From NCBI RefSeq assembly GCF_019345465.1, contig NZ_JAHKRC010000005.1, positions 124,001 through 188,000 on the forward strand: a stretch of 64,000 nt of DNA, written 5' to 3'. Position numbers and translations under genes: made by a program. A model generated the notes under the pieces. It did not search any database. It was given only the letters and a program-made list of their open reading frames with translations, and had not been told where the DNA came from. The stretch comes from Pseudomonas sp. NKUCC02_KPG. Lineage in GTDB: Bacteria; Pseudomonadota; Gammaproteobacteria; Pseudomonadales; Pseudomonadaceae. The stretch's first letter is position 1, and each line of letters begins with the position of its first letter. Shown here in pieces: positions 1-11,564 of the stretch.

Positions 1-2535
1 TTGAGCCAGGATGGAGGCGCCCATACGGTTTTGGCCACGACCCAGATCGATCAGAACCAGATCGGTCAGGCCCTTGTCCATGCGCAGCACGGGGGTCAGG
101 GTCTGGCGCACATCGAGCACCGGGGCAAAACCGGTAACGACCAACGACAGCGGCGAGGTGACCGTCTTGTCAGTACCCTCTTCGCTCCAGCGGGTTTGCA
201 TGGACATCGAGTCCTTGCCCACCGGAATGGTGATGCCCAGCTCAGGGCACAGCTCCATGCCGACCGCTTTAACGGTGTCGTACAGGCGGGCGTCTTCACC
301 CGGGTGACCAGCAGCGGACATCCAGTTGGCAGACAGCTTGATGTCACTGATCTTGCCGATCCGCGAAGCTGCGATGTTGGTCAGGGTTTCGCCGATCGCC
401 ATGCGGCCCGATGCCGGGGCATCCAGCAGTGCCAGCGGAGTACGCTCGCCCATGGCCATGGCTTCACCGGTGTAGACGTCGAAGCTGGTGGCGGTGACGG
501 CAACGTCAGCCACAGGCACCTGCCACGGACCCACCATCTGGTCGCGAGCAACCAGGCCGGTGATGGTACGGTCGCCGATGGTGATCAGGAAGCTCTTGCT
601 CGCTACAGCCGGGTGATGCAGGACGCGTTCAACGCATTCGCCGATGTTCAGCGCTGCCGGGTCGAAATCATCGCCCAGCTCTGCTTCACGTACTGCTGAA
701 CGGTGCATGCGCGGCGCCTTGCCCAGCAACACTTCCAGTGGCATGTCCACCGGGTTGTTGCCGAAGTGGCTGTCGGTGACGGTCAGTTGCGGCTCGGCAG
801 TGGCTTCGCCGACGACGGCAAACGGGCAACGCTCGCGTTCGCAAATCGCCTGGAAGCGGTCGAAATCTTCGACGCCCACGGCCAGAACGTAACGTTCCTG
901 GGATTCGTTGCTCCAGATTTCGTGCGGGGCCATGCCCGGCTCGTCGTTTGGAATATTGCGCAGTTCAAAACGACCGCCACGCTCACCGTCGTTCACCAAC
1001 TCCGGGAAAGCGTTGGACAGACCGCCCGCACCCACGTCGTGGATGAAGCTGATCGGGTTTTTGTCGCCCAGCTGCCAGCAACGGTCGATCACTTCCTGGC
1101 AACGACGTTCCATTTCCGGGTTTTCGCGCTGAACCGAAGCGAAGTCCAGGTCAGCCGAGCTTGCGCCGGTGGCCATCGAGGAAGCCGCGCCGCCGCCCAA
1201 GCCGATCAACATCGCCGGGCCACCGAGCACGATCAGCTTGGAGCCAACCGTGATTTCGGCTTTCTGTACGTGTTCGGCGCGGATGTTGCCCATGCCGCCA
1301 GCCAGCATGATGGGCTTGTGGTAACCACGGACTTCTTCGCCGCGGGGAGTCGTGATGGACTGCTCGAAGGTACGGAAGTAACCGGTCAGGGCCGGACGAC
1401 CGAATTCGTTGTTGAACGCAGCACCGCCCAGAGGGCCTTCGATCATGATGTCCAGCGCGGTAACAATGCGCTCTGGCTTGCCGTATGGCACTTCCCACGG
1501 CTGTACAAAGCCTGGGATCTGCAGGTTGGATACGGTAAAGCCGGTCAGGCCAGCCTTGGGCTTGGCACCACGACCGGTTGCGCCTTCGTCACGGATCTCG
1601 CCACCGGAACCGGTCGCAGCACCCGGGAACGGGGCGATTGCGGTTGGGTGGTTGTGAGTTTCGACCTTCATCAGGATGTGTACAGGCTCCTGCACCGCGC
1701 CGTACTGGCGGGTTTCAGGGTCCGGGAAGAAACGCCCGGCAACACTGCCTACGATGACCGAAGCGTTGTCCTTATAAGCAGACAGAACGCCCTCGCTGTG
1801 CATCACGTAGGTGTTCTTGATCATGCCAAACAGGCTTTTGTCCTGGCTCTGGCCGTCAATATCCCAACTGGCGTTGAAGATCTTGTGACGGCAATGCTCG
1901 GAGTTGGCCTGGGCAAACATCATCAGTTCGATGTCGTGCGGGTTGCGACCCAAACCGTTGAAGGCGTTGACCAGATAGTCGATTTCGTCTTCAGCCAGTG
2001 CCAGACCCAACTCGACGTTGGCTTTTTCCAGCGCGGCGCGACCGCCACCCAGCACGTCAATCGCTGTCAGCGGCTTGGGCTCGGCGTGACTGAACAGACC
2101 GCTGGCCTGCTCGAGATTACCCAGCACGATTTGCGTCATGCGGTCATGCAGTGCAGCACCAATCAGCTCGGCATCAGCGTCGCTGAACTGGCCAGCCACG
2201 TAGAACGCAATGCCTCGCTCCAGGCGCTGGACTTTAGCCAGGCCACAGTTGCGGGCAATGTCGCTGGCCTTGCTGGACCAGGGGGAAATGGTGCCAAACC
2301 GCGGCAACACCAGGAACAGTCGGCCGCTCGGCTCTTGGACCGGTACGCTTGGACCGTACTTCAGGAGACGAGCCAGTACCTGCTGTTCATCGCTGGTCAG
2401 CTCACCGGTCGTTTCGGCAAAGTGGGCGAATTCAGCATACAAACCAGTGACAGCCGGAACCTTCAGGCTCAGTTGTGCAAGGAGTTTGCTGTGGCGAAAG
2501 GCAGAAAGGGCAGGAGCGCCGCGCAGGATCAACAT
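1..2535 (-). CDS. purL: Phosphoribosylformylglycinamidine synthase (3' end outside window)
   Basis: Converts FGAR to FGAM with ATP and glutamine in de novo purine synthesis; cytoplasmic. Only the first 845 codons are present; the rest, including the C-terminal glutaminase domain, lies beyond base 1. The ATG at 2535 opens with [13 protein letters not shown], the usual pseudomonad PurL start, and the frame stays open to base 1. [12 protein letters not shown] is visible near residue 206, followed by the VETHNHPTA phosphate-binding segment and long AIR-synthase-like halves. The single-chain protein in Gammaproteobacteria has about 1,300 residues, so roughly two thirds is seen. It diverges from mltF. 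Nothing suggests damage. Confidence 0.96.
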   Translation of the reverse strand, partial: MLILRGAPALSAFRHSKLLAQLSLKVPAVTGLYAEFAHFAETTGELTSDEQQVLARLLKYGPSVPVQEPSGRLFLVLPRFGTISPWSSKASDIARNCGLAKVQRLERGIAFYVAGQFSDADAELIGAALHDRMTQIVLGNLEQASGLFSHAEPKPLTAIDVLGGGRAALEKANVELGLALAEDEIDYLVNAFNGLGRNPHDIELMMFAQANSEHCRHKIFNASWDIDGQSQDKSLFGMIKNTYVMHSEGVLSAYKDNASVIVGSVAGRFFPDPETRQYGAVQEPVHILMKVETHNHPTAIAPFPGAATGSGGEIRDEGATGRGAKPKAGLTGFTVSNLQIPGFVQPWEVPYGKPERIVTALDIMIEGPLGGAAFNNEFGRPALTGYFRTFEQSITTPRGEEVRGYHKPIMLAGGMGNIRAEHVQKAEITVGSKLIVLGGPAMLIGLGGGAASSMATGASSADLDFASVQRENPEMERRCQEVIDRCWQLGDKNPISFIHDVGAGGLSNAFPELVNDGERGGRFELRNIPNDEPGMAPHEIWSNESQERYVLAVGVEDFDRFQAICERERCPFAVVGEATAEPQLTVTDSHFGNNPVDMPLEVLLGKAPRMHRSAVREAELGDDFDPAALNIGECVERVLHHPAVASKSFLITIGDRTITGLVARDQMVGPWQVPVADVAVTATSFDVYTGEAMAMGERTPLALLDAPASGRMAIGETLTNIAASRIGKISDIKLSANWMSAAGHPGEDARLYDTVKAVGMELCPELGITIPVGKDSMSMQTRWSEEGTDKTVTSPLSLVVTGFAPVLDVRQTLTPVLRMDKGLTDLVLIDLGRGQNRMGASILAQ

Positions 2536-2769
2536 CTTCGGGACAGCCTCGGGAGGGGTATGCTTTGAGGCCCGGCATTCTAGCCTAAACCGTTCGCCTC
2601 GGCACCCGAAACGGTACACCTGACGCACACCAGACGTCGCTAATCGACCAAACCCTTATTCTTTATAGCTATCAGCCGCTTCAGAGATGGTCTTTTATGA
2701 TCTTTAGACAGTGACCCGACCCCCATTCCACAGGGGTTTCAGGGTTTTTTGCAGCCAATATCAGAATGA

Positions 2770-4278
<1,509 letters not shown>

Positions 4279-4299
4279 AGCGATTCATGCCTGATCTAC

Positions 4300-5043
4300 T
4301 TAAACCTTAGCAGCAGCCACTATCAGCGCTTTCATCTCGGCCACAGCTGATTTGAAGCCCACGAACAACGCATGCGCCACCAGCGCATGGCCAATGTTCA
4401 ACTCGTTAATCCCCTTGATTGCCGCTACCGCTTCCACGTTGTGGTAGTGCAAGCCGTGGCCGGCGTTGACGATCAACCCCTGGGCCAGACCAAACGCCAC
4501 CCCCTGTGCCACGCGCTGCAACTCTTCAGCGACGTCGGAAGGGGTTTGCGCGTCGGCATAGCGGCCAGTGTGCAGTTCGATAGCAGGTGCACCGACACGC
4601 CTTGACGCTTCAATCTGACGCTCGTCCGCATCGATGAACAGCGACACTTCACAACCGATTTTGGCCAGACGCTCGACAGCGGCTTTGATCCGCGCCTCTT
4701 GCCCGGCTACATCCAGACCGCCTTCAGTGGTCAGTTCCTGACGGGTTTCGGGCACCAGGCAGATATGAGCCGGGCGAATGTGCTCGGCAAATACCATCAT
4801 TTCTTCAGTCACGCCCATTTCGAAGTTCATGCGCGTTTGCAGCACGTCCTTGAGCAGCAACACATCACGCTCTTGAATGTGCCGACGGTCTTCGCGCAGA
4901 TGTACGGTGATGCCGTCGGCGCCCGCCTCTTCGGCGTCCAGCGCAGCCTTGACCGGGTCAGGGTAACGCGTGCCGCGAGCCTGACGCAGCGTGGCTACGT
5001 GGTCGATGTTCACGCCGAGAAGAATGCGATTGCTTTGGGTCAC
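4300..5043 (-). CDS. pdxJ: Pyridoxine 5'-phosphate synthase
   Basis: Condenses 1-deoxy-D-xylulose 5-phosphate with 3-amino-2-oxopropyl phosphate to pyridoxine 5'-phosphate, the ring-closing step of DXP-dependent vitamin B6 synthesis. 247 residues, normal length. It starts at GTG 5043 behind AGGAGAG. The TIM-barrel protein opens with [20 protein letters not shown], which carries the conserved DHVATLRQ segment, and contains [16 protein letters not shown] and ELHTGRYA. It is the last gene of the co-directional lepA-lepB-rnc-era-recO-pdxJ block, 50 bases after recO; the recO-pdxJ pairing is common in Gammaproteobacteria. Confidence 0.97.
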   Translation of the reverse strand: MTQSNRILLGVNIDHVATLRQARGTRYPDPVKAALDAEEAGADGITVHLREDRRHIQERDVLLLKDVLQTRMNFEMGVTEEMMVFAEHIRPAHICLVPETRQELTTEGGLDVAGQEARIKAAVERLAKIGCEVSLFIDADERQIEASRRVGAPAIELHTGRYADAQTPSDVAEELQRVAQGVAFGLAQGLIVNAGHGLHYHNVEAVAAIKGINELNIGHALVAHALFVGFKSAVAEMKALIVAAAKV

Positions 5044-5093
5044 TGGGGCTCTCCTGAAGAGTTGACGATTCGGCGCACAGCATACCGGTCTAT

Positions 5094-5783
5094 TCAGGGC
5101 TTGCGAAACAACTCGCGACTGGCCAGGGGCTTGCCAGCCAAATGCACGGCCAGTGCCTGACGCATCAGGCGCTTGGCAGCAGACAAGGCGCCAGGAACGG
5201 TCCAGTCAGCCTCGGCCATCCCGTGCAGTTCTGCGCCATGAAACAGCCCGGGCTGCACCAGATAAATCCGCTCAAGCCCCGCATCTACCTGCAACCGATA
5301 CATGCCATCAGCCGCCACCGGCTCGCCGTGAATGTCATGAGCCAGGGAAAAGCCATAGCCCAAATCGTCCAGCAAGCGCCACTCGAACGCCCGCAGCAGT
5401 GGCTCCAGCGGTCGCCCTTCAGCCAATGCCAAAAGCGTTGCCGCATAGTGGTCGAAGACCGCCGGATGAGGGTCTTCGGCAGGCAAAAGCCGCACCAGCA
5501 GTTCGTTGAGATAAAGACCGCTGAACAGCGCTTCGCCATTGAGCCAGGTAGAGATACCCGCGCTCTCCATGCGCCCTACGTTTTTCAACTCGCCCCGCCC
5601 GCGAAACTCGATTTCCAGCGGGACAAAGGGCCTGGCCAACGAGCCCGCCTTGCCCCGCGCACTGCGCAACACTGCCCGCAGGCGACCTTGAGGCGTGATG
5701 AAATCCACCAGAGCGCTGGTCTCACGATAGGGACGACTGTGCAGGACGTAGGCGAGTTGGGCTGTGGGGGCTTTGCTGGACAT
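5094..5783 (-). CDS. recO: DNA repair protein RecO
   Basis: Recombination mediator that, with RecR, removes SSB from single-stranded DNA and loads RecA in the RecFOR gap-repair pathway. 229 residues, the usual size. The N-terminal OB-fold is recognisable from [20 protein letters not shown] and the glycine-rich [12 protein letters not shown]; the C-terminal half is the helical RecO_C region. There is no CxxC zinc site, which is normal for proteobacterial members. It sits between era and pdxJ on the same strand; a hairpin at 5840-5861 lies in the 95-base gap after era. Start ATG 5783. Confidence 0.95.
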   Translation of the reverse strand: MSSKAPTAQLAYVLHSRPYRETSALVDFITPQGRLRAVLRSARGKAGSLARPFVPLEIEFRGRGELKNVGRMESAGISTWLNGEALFSGLYLNELLVRLLPAEDPHPAVFDHYAATLLALAEGRPLEPLLRAFEWRLLDDLGYGFSLAHDIHGEPVAADGMYRLQVDAGLERIYLVQPGLFHGAELHGMAEADWTVPGALSAAKRLMRQALAVHLAGKPLASRELFRKP

Positions 5784-5839
5784 GGAACTCAGCTATCTCA
5801 GAAGGCAAACACTGCCAGGAAGAACAGCACAAAACCAAA

Positions 5840-5861
5840 GTGGGAGCGGCGGTGCTCCCAC
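5840..5861. repeat. REP-derived hairpin between era and recO
   Basis: GTGGGAGC and GCTCCCAC pair around a 6-base loop. GTGGGAGC is the outer part of the REP-A unit seen elsewhere in the window, so this may be a solo remnant. It could stabilise or partly end the era transcript before recO. Confidence 0.6.
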
Positions 5862-5878
5862 AGGGGGTAGTGCCGTGC

Positions 5879-6781
5879 TTACAGGTCGCCGTAGCCCAGA
5901 GAACGCAGGGCGCGTTCGTCGTCGGACCAGCCGCCTTTGACTTTAACCCACAGGTTCAGCATGACCTTGGAGTCGAACAGCAGCTCCATGTCCTTGCGCG
6001 CTTCGGTGCCGATGCGCTTGATACGCTCGCCCTTGTCGCCAATGATGATTTTCTTCTGACCGTCACGCTCAACCAGAATCAAGGCATGGATATGCAGGGT
6101 TTTGCCCTGCTGCTTGAACTCTTCGATTTCGACAGTGATCTGGTACGGCAGCTCGGCGCCCATCTGGCGCATGATTTTTTCACGCACCAGCTCGGCAGCC
6201 AGGAAGCGGCTGCTGCGGTCAGTGATCTGGTCTTCCGGGAAGAAGTGATCGTTTTCCGGCAGGTGATCGGCGATCACGCGCTCCAGGGCTTCAAGGTTGT
6301 GACCATGCTGAGCGGAGATCGGAATGATCTGGGCGTTCGGCAGTTGCTCCTGAAGCCAGCTCAGGTGCGGCATCAACTCGGCCTTGTCTTCGATGCGGTC
6401 GGTCTTGTTCAGCGCTACGATCAGCGGTCCGGTCACATACTGCACACGTTCCAGCACCATCTGATCTTCGTCGGTCCACTTGGTACGGTCGACAACGAAG
6501 ATCACTACGTCGACGTCTTTCAACGCCGCCGAAGCGGTTTTGTTCATGTAGCGGTTAAGGGCCTTTTCGCCGCCCTTGTGCATGCCCGGGGTATCAACGT
6601 AGACCGCTTGCACGTTGCCTTCGGTCTTGATGCCCAGCATGTTGTGACGGGTGGTCTGGGGTTTGCGCGAAGTGATCGCCAGCTTTTGACCCAGAATGTG
6701 GTTCAGCAGTGTGGATTTACCCACGTTTGGTCGACCAACAATGGCAACGTAGCCACAGCGAGTTGCAGTTGTATCAGTCAT
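5879..6781 (-). CDS. era: GTPase Era
   Basis: Essential GTPase that binds the 3' end of 16S rRNA and helps 30S subunit maturation. 300 residues. The G1 loop GRPNVGKST is near residue 16, the switch region holds DTPGMHK, the NKTD base-recognition motif follows, and the C-terminal KH domain carries [11 protein letters not shown]. The start is set at ATG 6781 ([16 protein letters not shown]) by comparison with Pseudomonas Era; an in-frame ATG at 6787 would add two residues. The start lies within the last codons of rnc (stop at 6774), so the two are probably translationally coupled. Confidence 0.96.
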   Translation of the reverse strand: MTDTTATRCGYVAIVGRPNVGKSTLLNHILGQKLAITSRKPQTTRHNMLGIKTEGNVQAVYVDTPGMHKGGEKALNRYMNKTASAALKDVDVVIFVVDRTKWTDEDQMVLERVQYVTGPLIVALNKTDRIEDKAELMPHLSWLQEQLPNAQIIPISAQHGHNLEALERVIADHLPENDHFFPEDQITDRSSRFLAAELVREKIMRQMGAELPYQITVEIEEFKQQGKTLHIHALILVERDGQKKIIIGDKGERIKRIGTEARKDMELLFDSKVMLNLWVKVKGGWSDDERALRSLGYGDL

Positions 6782-7463
6782 GGCCATTCTCCACGCCAAG
6801 GGCTATCAGTGCTGCGGCGGCCGCTACCTGTTCGGCAATACGACGACTCACACCCTGACCTCGGCTTTTTTCATTCAATAGGGCAATTTCGCACTCAACG
6901 AAGAATGTGCGGCAATGCGGTTCGCCCTGGATATCTACCACTTCGTAACGCGGCAGATCGCAGGCACGCGACTGCAAGAACTCTTGCAGACGGGTCTTTG
7001 GATCTTTATTGGTGTCGACCAGGGTCAACGTCTCGAACTCGCTGGCAAGCCAGGCCAGTACGCGGTCACGGGCGGCGTCCATGCCCGCATCCAGGTAAAT
7101 GGCGCCAATCAGCGCTTCAAGGGCATCAGCCAGGATCGATTCGCGGCGAAAACCACCGCTTTTGAGCTCACCCGAGCCCAGGCGCAGGTACTCGCCCAAC
7201 TCAAAACCACGGGCCAGTACGGCCAGGGTTTCGCCTTTTACCAGGCGTGCGCGCAGACGCGACAACTGGCCTTCTCGGGCCAACGGGAAGCGGTCAAACA
7301 GTGCTTCACCGGCAACAAAATTGAGAATGGCATCACCCAGGAACTCAAGGCGCTCGTTATTGCGCCCCGCGAAACTGCGGTGTGTCAGGGCCAGAATCAT
7401 CAGTTCCTGGTCTTTGAAGGTGTAGCCGAGCTGACGCTCTAAACGTTCTAAAGAAAAACTCAC
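6774..7463 (-). CDS. rnc: Ribonuclease III
   Basis: Double-strand-specific endoribonuclease acting on rRNA precursors and structured mRNAs. 229 residues. The catalytic signature [11 protein letters not shown] is in the N-terminal RNase III domain, and a second acidic cluster [13 protein letters not shown] follows; the C-terminal double-stranded-RNA-binding domain ends in [14 protein letters not shown]. It starts at GTG 7463, and that GTG overlaps the TGA (7460-7462) closing the DUF4845 remnant, so rnc may once have been coupled to that gene. It overlaps era at its other end, the usual rnc-era pairing. Confidence 0.97.
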   Translation of the reverse strand: MSFSLERLERQLGYTFKDQELMILALTHRSFAGRNNERLEFLGDAILNFVAGEALFDRFPLAREGQLSRLRARLVKGETLAVLARGFELGEYLRLGSGELKSGGFRRESILADALEALIGAIYLDAGMDAARDRVLAWLASEFETLTLVDTNKDPKTRLQEFLQSRACDLPRYEVVDIQGEPHCRTFFVECEIALLNEKSRGQGVSRRIAEQVAAAAALIALGVENGHD

Positions 7464-7627
7464 GATTTACCCACGCTGAGTTCGTGGCCGAATGTCACCA
7501 CCGGACCGATATTAGGGATCAGTGATGTTCGTTTATCGCATAGCAAATGGACAGGGAACAGGCTGTTCGCCGCCGTCACACTTAACGCTTTGTTCAAATC
7601 CACATCCTGAATACTCAGGCATACGAC
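7460..7627 (-). pseudogene. 5'-truncated DUF4845 gene between lepB and rnc
   Basis: A 55-codon open stretch runs from after an in-frame TAA (7628-7630) to a TGA overlapping the rnc GTG. Its translation (VDLNKALSVTAANSLFPVHL, later LIPNIGPVVTFGHELSV) lines up by eye with the C-terminal part of the DUF4845 membrane protein that sits between lepB and rnc in other pseudomonads, recalled as DLxLKEALxV, then FxxHLxYEKREPLIxNxDLVVxF. The family has about 120 residues and an N-terminal membrane segment. That half is missing: only about 50 bases separate the remnant from the lepB stop. Several usual residues have drifted (KYEKRE to LCDKRT). The family assignment is from memory and is the uncertain part. 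Confidence 0.6.
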
Positions 7628-7652
7628 TTATTCGTACACCTGAAAAGCATTC

Positions 7653-7673
7653 GGCGCTGTTATTAACAGCGCC
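7653..7673. other. Perfect 21-bp palindrome after lepB
   Basis: Arms GGCGCTGTTA and TAACAGCGCC flank one T, eight bases beyond the lepB stop and next to the point where the DUF4845 gene is cut off. A five-T run follows on the plus side only, while the minus-strand lepB transcript meets GAATGCTTTT. It looks like a terminator or attenuator inside the lepB-rnc operon. Confidence 0.65.
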
Positions 7674-7681
7674 GTTTTTGG

Positions 7682-8536
7682 CTACTTGATCAGACCAACC
7701 CGCGAGAAGTTCGGCAGGTTGCTCGCCTTGGGCTCCGGCCAGCTCATCCAAACAGCGAAGGCCTTGCCGACAATGTTCTTGTCGGGGACCATGCCCAGCT
7801 CGTCTTTGGGAATGTTCGGATCATCCCAGTAACGGCTGTCGTTCGAATTGTCGCGATTGTCGCCCATCATGAAGTAATGCCCGGCCGGAACCGTCCACTC
7901 CTTGTCAGGCGGCGCACGATAGCGGCTCATTTCCTTGCGGATCATGTGCTCGACTTCGCCCAGCTTCTCTTTGTACAACTCGGCACTGCCCAGGGTGCCA
8001 GCTTCGACACCCACCAATTGCTCGGCTACCGGCTTGTCGTTGACATAGAGATGCTTGTCGCTGGTGTAGCGAATCTTGTCGCCCGGCAGACCCACTACAC
8101 GCTTGATGTAGTTGACTGTCGGATCGCTTGGGTAACGAAACACCATCACATCGCCCCGCTTCGGATCACCCACTTCGATGATTTTCGTGTCCAGTACCGG
8201 CAAGCGGATCCCGTACGAAAATTTATTCACCAAAATGAAGTCGCCCACATCCAGGGTCGGCTTCATCGAACCGGACGGGATCTGGAACGGCTCAACCAGA
8301 AACGAACGCAGCACCAGCACGATGAACAACACCGGGAAGAACGACTTGCCGTATTCAACCAGCAGCGGTTCCTTGTTGAGCTTTTCGACTACCTGCATAT
8401 CAACCGGAGTAACACTGGCTTGATAGTTGGCAATGGCCTTGCGCCGGCGAGGAGCCAGGAAGACCAAATCGAGCAGCGCCAGCAAACCGCACACGGCAAC
8501 AGCAATGACCAGCAACAGCGGGAAATTTAGTGACAT
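7682..8536 (-). CDS. lepB: Signal peptidase I
   Basis: Inner-membrane serine protease that removes signal peptides from exported proteins. 284 residues. Membrane segments are at about 5-27 and 65-80 with a basic cytoplasmic loop (APRRRKA) between. The nucleophile is Ser90 in PSGSMKPTL and the general-base lysine is Lys145 in YIKRVVGLPGD, followed by the GDNRDNSNDSRYW box. It starts five bases after the lepA stop, so lepA-lepB is a tight pair. Normally a DUF4845 gene and rnc follow; here the DUF4845 gene is reduced to a fragment. Confidence 0.97.
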   Translation of the reverse strand: MSLNFPLLLVIAVAVCGLLALLDLVFLAPRRRKAIANYQASVTPVDMQVVEKLNKEPLLVEYGKSFFPVLFIVLVLRSFLVEPFQIPSGSMKPTLDVGDFILVNKFSYGIRLPVLDTKIIEVGDPKRGDVMVFRYPSDPTVNYIKRVVGLPGDKIRYTSDKHLYVNDKPVAEQLVGVEAGTLGSAELYKEKLGEVEHMIRKEMSRYRAPPDKEWTVPAGHYFMMGDNRDNSNDSRYWDDPNIPKDELGMVPDKNIVGKAFAVWMSWPEPKASNLPNFSRVGLIK

Positions 8537-8541
8537 AGGAC

Positions 8542-10341
8542 CTAGCTATCCAACCTGAGCACTGCAAGGAAGGCTTCTTGTGGAATTTCCACGTTACCCA
8601 CTTGCTTCATGCGTTTTTTACCGGCTTTCTGCTTTTCCAACAGCTTGCGCTTACGGCTAACGTCACCACCGTAGCATTTGGCCAGTACGTTTTTTCGGAG
8701 CGCTTTAACAGACGAGCGCGCAATGATTTGGCCGCCAATGGCAGCCTGAATTGCCACATCGAACATCTGACGCGGAATCAGCTCTTTCATCTTCTCGGTC
8801 AACGCACGCCCTTTGTAGTGAGCGTTGTCGCGGTGAACAATCAGTGCCAGAGCATCAACTTTCTCGCCGTTGATCAGTACATCGAGCTTGACCAGATTGG
8901 CCGACTGATAACGGTTGAAATGGTAATCAAGCGAAGCATAGCCGCGACTGGTGGATTTGAGACGGTCGAAGAAGTCCAGAACCACTTCGTTCATCGGCAA
9001 ATCGTAGGTCACTTGCACCTGAGAACCCAGGAACAACATGTCGTGCTGAACGCCGCGCTTTTCAATGCACAGGGTAATGACGTTACCCAGGTGCTCTTGA
9101 GGCACAAGGATATTGGCGCGCACGATTGGCTCGCGAATGTCTTCAATCGAAGAGACGTCTGGTAGCTTGGACGGGTTGTCGACGTAAATCGTTTCGCCCG
9201 TCTTGAGCAGCAGTTCGAAAATTACGGTTGGGGCCGTGGTGATCAGGTCCAGGTCGTACTCGCGCTCAAGGCGCTCCTGGATGATCTCCATGTGCAACAT
9301 GCCCAGGAAGCCGCAACGGAAGCCGAAGCCCAGTGCATCGGAGCTTTCCGGGGTGTACTGCAGCGACGAATCGTTCAGCGTGAGCTTTTGCAGGGCTTCG
9401 CGAAAGTCTTCGAAGTCGTCAGAGCTTACCGGGAACAGACCCGCGTAAACCTGAGGCTGAATACGCTTGAAACCTGGCAGTACGTCGACGTCAGGCGTCG
9501 TGCTCAAGGTCAGGGTATCGCCCACTGGCGCACCATGAATGTCCTTGATGCCGGCAATGATGAAGCCTACTTCACCGGCCTTCAGGTCAGTGGTAGCCGT
9601 GTGCTTGGGGTTGAACACACCCACGCTGTCTACCAGGTGCATCTTGCCGGTGGACTTGACCAGGATCTTGTCGCCCTTTTTCACGCGGCCGTGGCGCACG
9701 CGAACCAGGGACACAACGCCCAGGTAGTTGTCGAACCAGGAGTCGATGATCAACGCTTGCAGCGGATCTTCGTAGTTACCGGTTGGCGCAGGAATGGTGT
9801 GCACCAGGCGCTCAAGCACTTCGTCGACGCCCAGGCCGGTTTTGGCGCTGCAGGTCACGGCATCAGTGGCATCAATGCCAATGATTTTTTCGATTTCTTC
9901 CTTCACGCGATCAGGATCGGCCTGCGGCAGGTCGATCTTGTTCAGCACCGGCATGACCTCAAGGCCCTGCTCGATGGCGGTGTAGCAGTTGGCAACGGAC
10001 TGGGCTTCTACGCCCTGCCCCGCATCGACTACCAGCAAGGCACCTTCACAGGCTGCCAGGGAACGGCTGACTTCGTAGGTGAAGTCAACGTGTCCCGGCG
10101 TATCAATGAAGTTCAATTGATAGGTAATGCCGTCTTTGGCCGTGTAATACAAGGTGACGCTGTGGGCCTTGATAGTGATCCCGCGCTCACGCTCGAGGTC
10201 CATGGAGTCCAGTACCTGGGCTTCCATTTCGCGGGCACTCAGGCCACCGCACATCTGGATGAAGCGATCGGCCAGCGTCGACTTGCCATGGTCAATGTGG
10301 GCGATGATGGAGAAATTGCGGATATGACTCAAATCACTCAC
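8542..10341 (-). CDS. lepA: Elongation factor 4
   Basis: Ribosome-dependent GTPase (EF4) that acts on ribosomes and affects initiation and assembly. 599 residues, the standard length. The N-terminal GTPase domain has [14 protein letters not shown], the RGITIKA switch, DTPGHVDF and NKIDLP. The EF-G-like domains follow, and the C-terminal LepA-specific domain ends in [14 protein letters not shown]. First gene of the lepA-lepB-rnc-era-recO-pdxJ block; about 160 bases separate it from lptG, whose transcript ends at the terminator at 10449-10480, so lepA needs its own promoter in 10342-10448. Confidence 0.98.
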   Translation of the reverse strand: MSDLSHIRNFSIIAHIDHGKSTLADRFIQMCGGLSAREMEAQVLDSMDLERERGITIKAHSVTLYYTAKDGITYQLNFIDTPGHVDFTYEVSRSLAACEGALLVVDAGQGVEAQSVANCYTAIEQGLEVMPVLNKIDLPQADPDRVKEEIEKIIGIDATDAVTCSAKTGLGVDEVLERLVHTIPAPTGNYEDPLQALIIDSWFDNYLGVVSLVRVRHGRVKKGDKILVKSTGKMHLVDSVGVFNPKHTATTDLKAGEVGFIIAGIKDIHGAPVGDTLTLSTTPDVDVLPGFKRIQPQVYAGLFPVSSDDFEDFREALQKLTLNDSSLQYTPESSDALGFGFRCGFLGMLHMEIIQERLEREYDLDLITTAPTVIFELLLKTGETIYVDNPSKLPDVSSIEDIREPIVRANILVPQEHLGNVITLCIEKRGVQHDMLFLGSQVQVTYDLPMNEVVLDFFDRLKSTSRGYASLDYHFNRYQSANLVKLDVLINGEKVDALALIVHRDNAHYKGRALTEKMKELIPRQMFDVAIQAAIGGQIIARSSVKALRKNVLAKCYGGDVSRKRKLLEKQKAGKKRMKQVGNVEIPQEAFLAVLRLDS

Positions 10342-10448
10342 GGGTCAACACTCAAAAAAGTCGCAGGCAGACTGCCCGCCGAAAAATAGCCGGGAATTGT
10401 ACCTGATCCTCTCGCCAAGCGTCACGTTCACAGGCCAATGGACACCTA

Positions 10449-10480
10449 CAAAAAAGCCCCTATCGCGAGATAGAGGCTCT
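10449..10480 (-). terminator. Rho-independent terminator of lptG
   Basis: Read on the minus strand, AGCCTCTATC, a TCGC loop and GATAGGGGCT form a 10-bp stem with one mismatch or G-U pair, followed by TTTTTT. It begins 23 bases beyond the lptG stop. Confidence 0.85.
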
Positions 10481-10502
10481 TGATTGACTCAATGACCGCT
10501 CA

Positions 10503-11564
10503 TCAACCCGCCCGGCGTAACAGCCAGAAACCGGCCAGAGCACAGATGGCAGCCGGTACCAGCACCGCGAACAGCGGCGAGAAACCGAACACCAGGCTCA
10601 ATGGCCCCAACAGGTCTTGCGCGATCTTGAAGACGAATCCGACCAGCACCCCGGTAAATACCCGCTGGCCCAGAGTAACAGAGCGCAACGGGCCGAAGAT
10701 GAAGGATATGGCCATCAACACCAGCGCAGCCGTTACCAGCGGCTGCAACACCTTGACCCAAAAGGCCAGCCAGTAACGGCCATTATTCAGCCCCTGATCC
10801 TTGAGGTAATGGATGTAGCTCCACAAACCCGCGATCGACAGCGACTCGGGAGCCATGACCACGGTATTGAGCAACTGCGGGCTCAATGACACATCCCAGC
10901 GCTCTTCAGGGGTCTTTACAACTTCAGTGCTGTTACCGTGAAAAAGCGTGGTGCTCACGTCGCTCAACTGCCAGTTACCCTGGTCGAACTGCGCCTTTTT
11001 GGCGAAGCTGGCCGACTGCATCTGGTGATCTTTGTCAAAACGATACCGGGTCACGCCGTAAAGCAGGCCATTGGGCTGAACAGCGTTGATGTGGATGAAC
11101 TCGTCCCCCTGACGATGCCACAGACCGTGCTTGGAGCTTTGGGAATCACCGCCACCCTGCGCCAGCGCGCGATTGGCCTGAGCGATGTTCTCGGTGGCCG
11201 GAACCACGTACTCGCCAATCAGCACGCCCGCCAGCATCAGCACCAGCATCGGCTTCATGACGGCCCAAACAATGCGCCCCAGGGACACGCCCGCAGCACG
11301 CATGATGGTCAGTTCACTGTTGCTGGCAAGGCCACCCAGGCCAATCAGACAGCCAATCAACGCTGCCATCGGCAGCATTTCATACAAGCGGCGCGGCGCG
11401 GTCAGCATGACAAAACTGAACACATCCAGGATGGTGTAGCTGCTGCTGATACTGCGCATCTCATCGATCAACGCAAACAGCAGCGCCAGACCCAGAATAA
11501 TCCCCAGCACGGCCAAAATCGCAAATAACACACTGCTACCAATGTAGCGGTCGAGCTTAACCAC
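10503..11564 (-). CDS. lptG: LPS export ABC transporter permease LptG
   Basis: Inner-membrane half-permease that, with LptF and the LptB ATPase, extracts LPS and feeds the LptCAD bridge. 353 residues, six membrane helices (three at each end) around a periplasmic domain. The start is set at GTG 11564 (MVKLDRYIGSSVLFAILAV): GAGGAG lies at the right distance and the GTG overlaps the lptF stop (11557). An in-frame ATG at 11582 would add six residues inside lptF. The overlap implies translational coupling of the two halves of the heterodimer. A strong terminator follows. Confidence 0.96.
   Translation of the reverse strand: MVKLDRYIGSSVLFAILAVLGIILGLALLFALIDEMRSISSSYTILDVFSFVMLTAPRRLYEMLPMAALIGCLIGLGGLASNSELTIMRAAGVSLGRIVWAVMKPMLVLMLAGVLIGEYVVPATENIAQANRALAQGGGDSQSSKHGLWHRQGDEFIHINAVQPNGLLYGVTRYRFDKDHQMQSASFAKKAQFDQGNWQLSDVSTTLFHGNSTEVVKTPEERWDVSLSPQLLNTVVMAPESLSIAGLWSYIHYLKDQGLNNGRYWLAFWVKVLQPLVTAALVLMAISFIFGPLRSVTLGQRVFTGVLVGFVFKIAQDLLGPLSLVFGFSPLFAVLVPAAICALAGFWLLRRAG

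Noticed and set aside
703..2568. 621-codon plus-strand open frame
   Set aside because: Lies wholly antisense to purL; composition (His, Gln, Val-rich) and lack of motifs mark it as a mirror of GC-rich coding DNA.
5840..7165. 441-codon plus-strand open frame
   Set aside because: Antisense to era and rnc, both clearly real by motifs; no ribosome-binding site or recognisable domain.
7533..7751. 72-codon minus-strand frame across the lepB end
   Set aside because: Starts inside lepB in another frame and does not match DUF4845; the fragment frame ending at 7460 fits better.
9292..10389. 365-codon plus-strand open frame
   Set aside because: Antisense to the 5' part of lepA.
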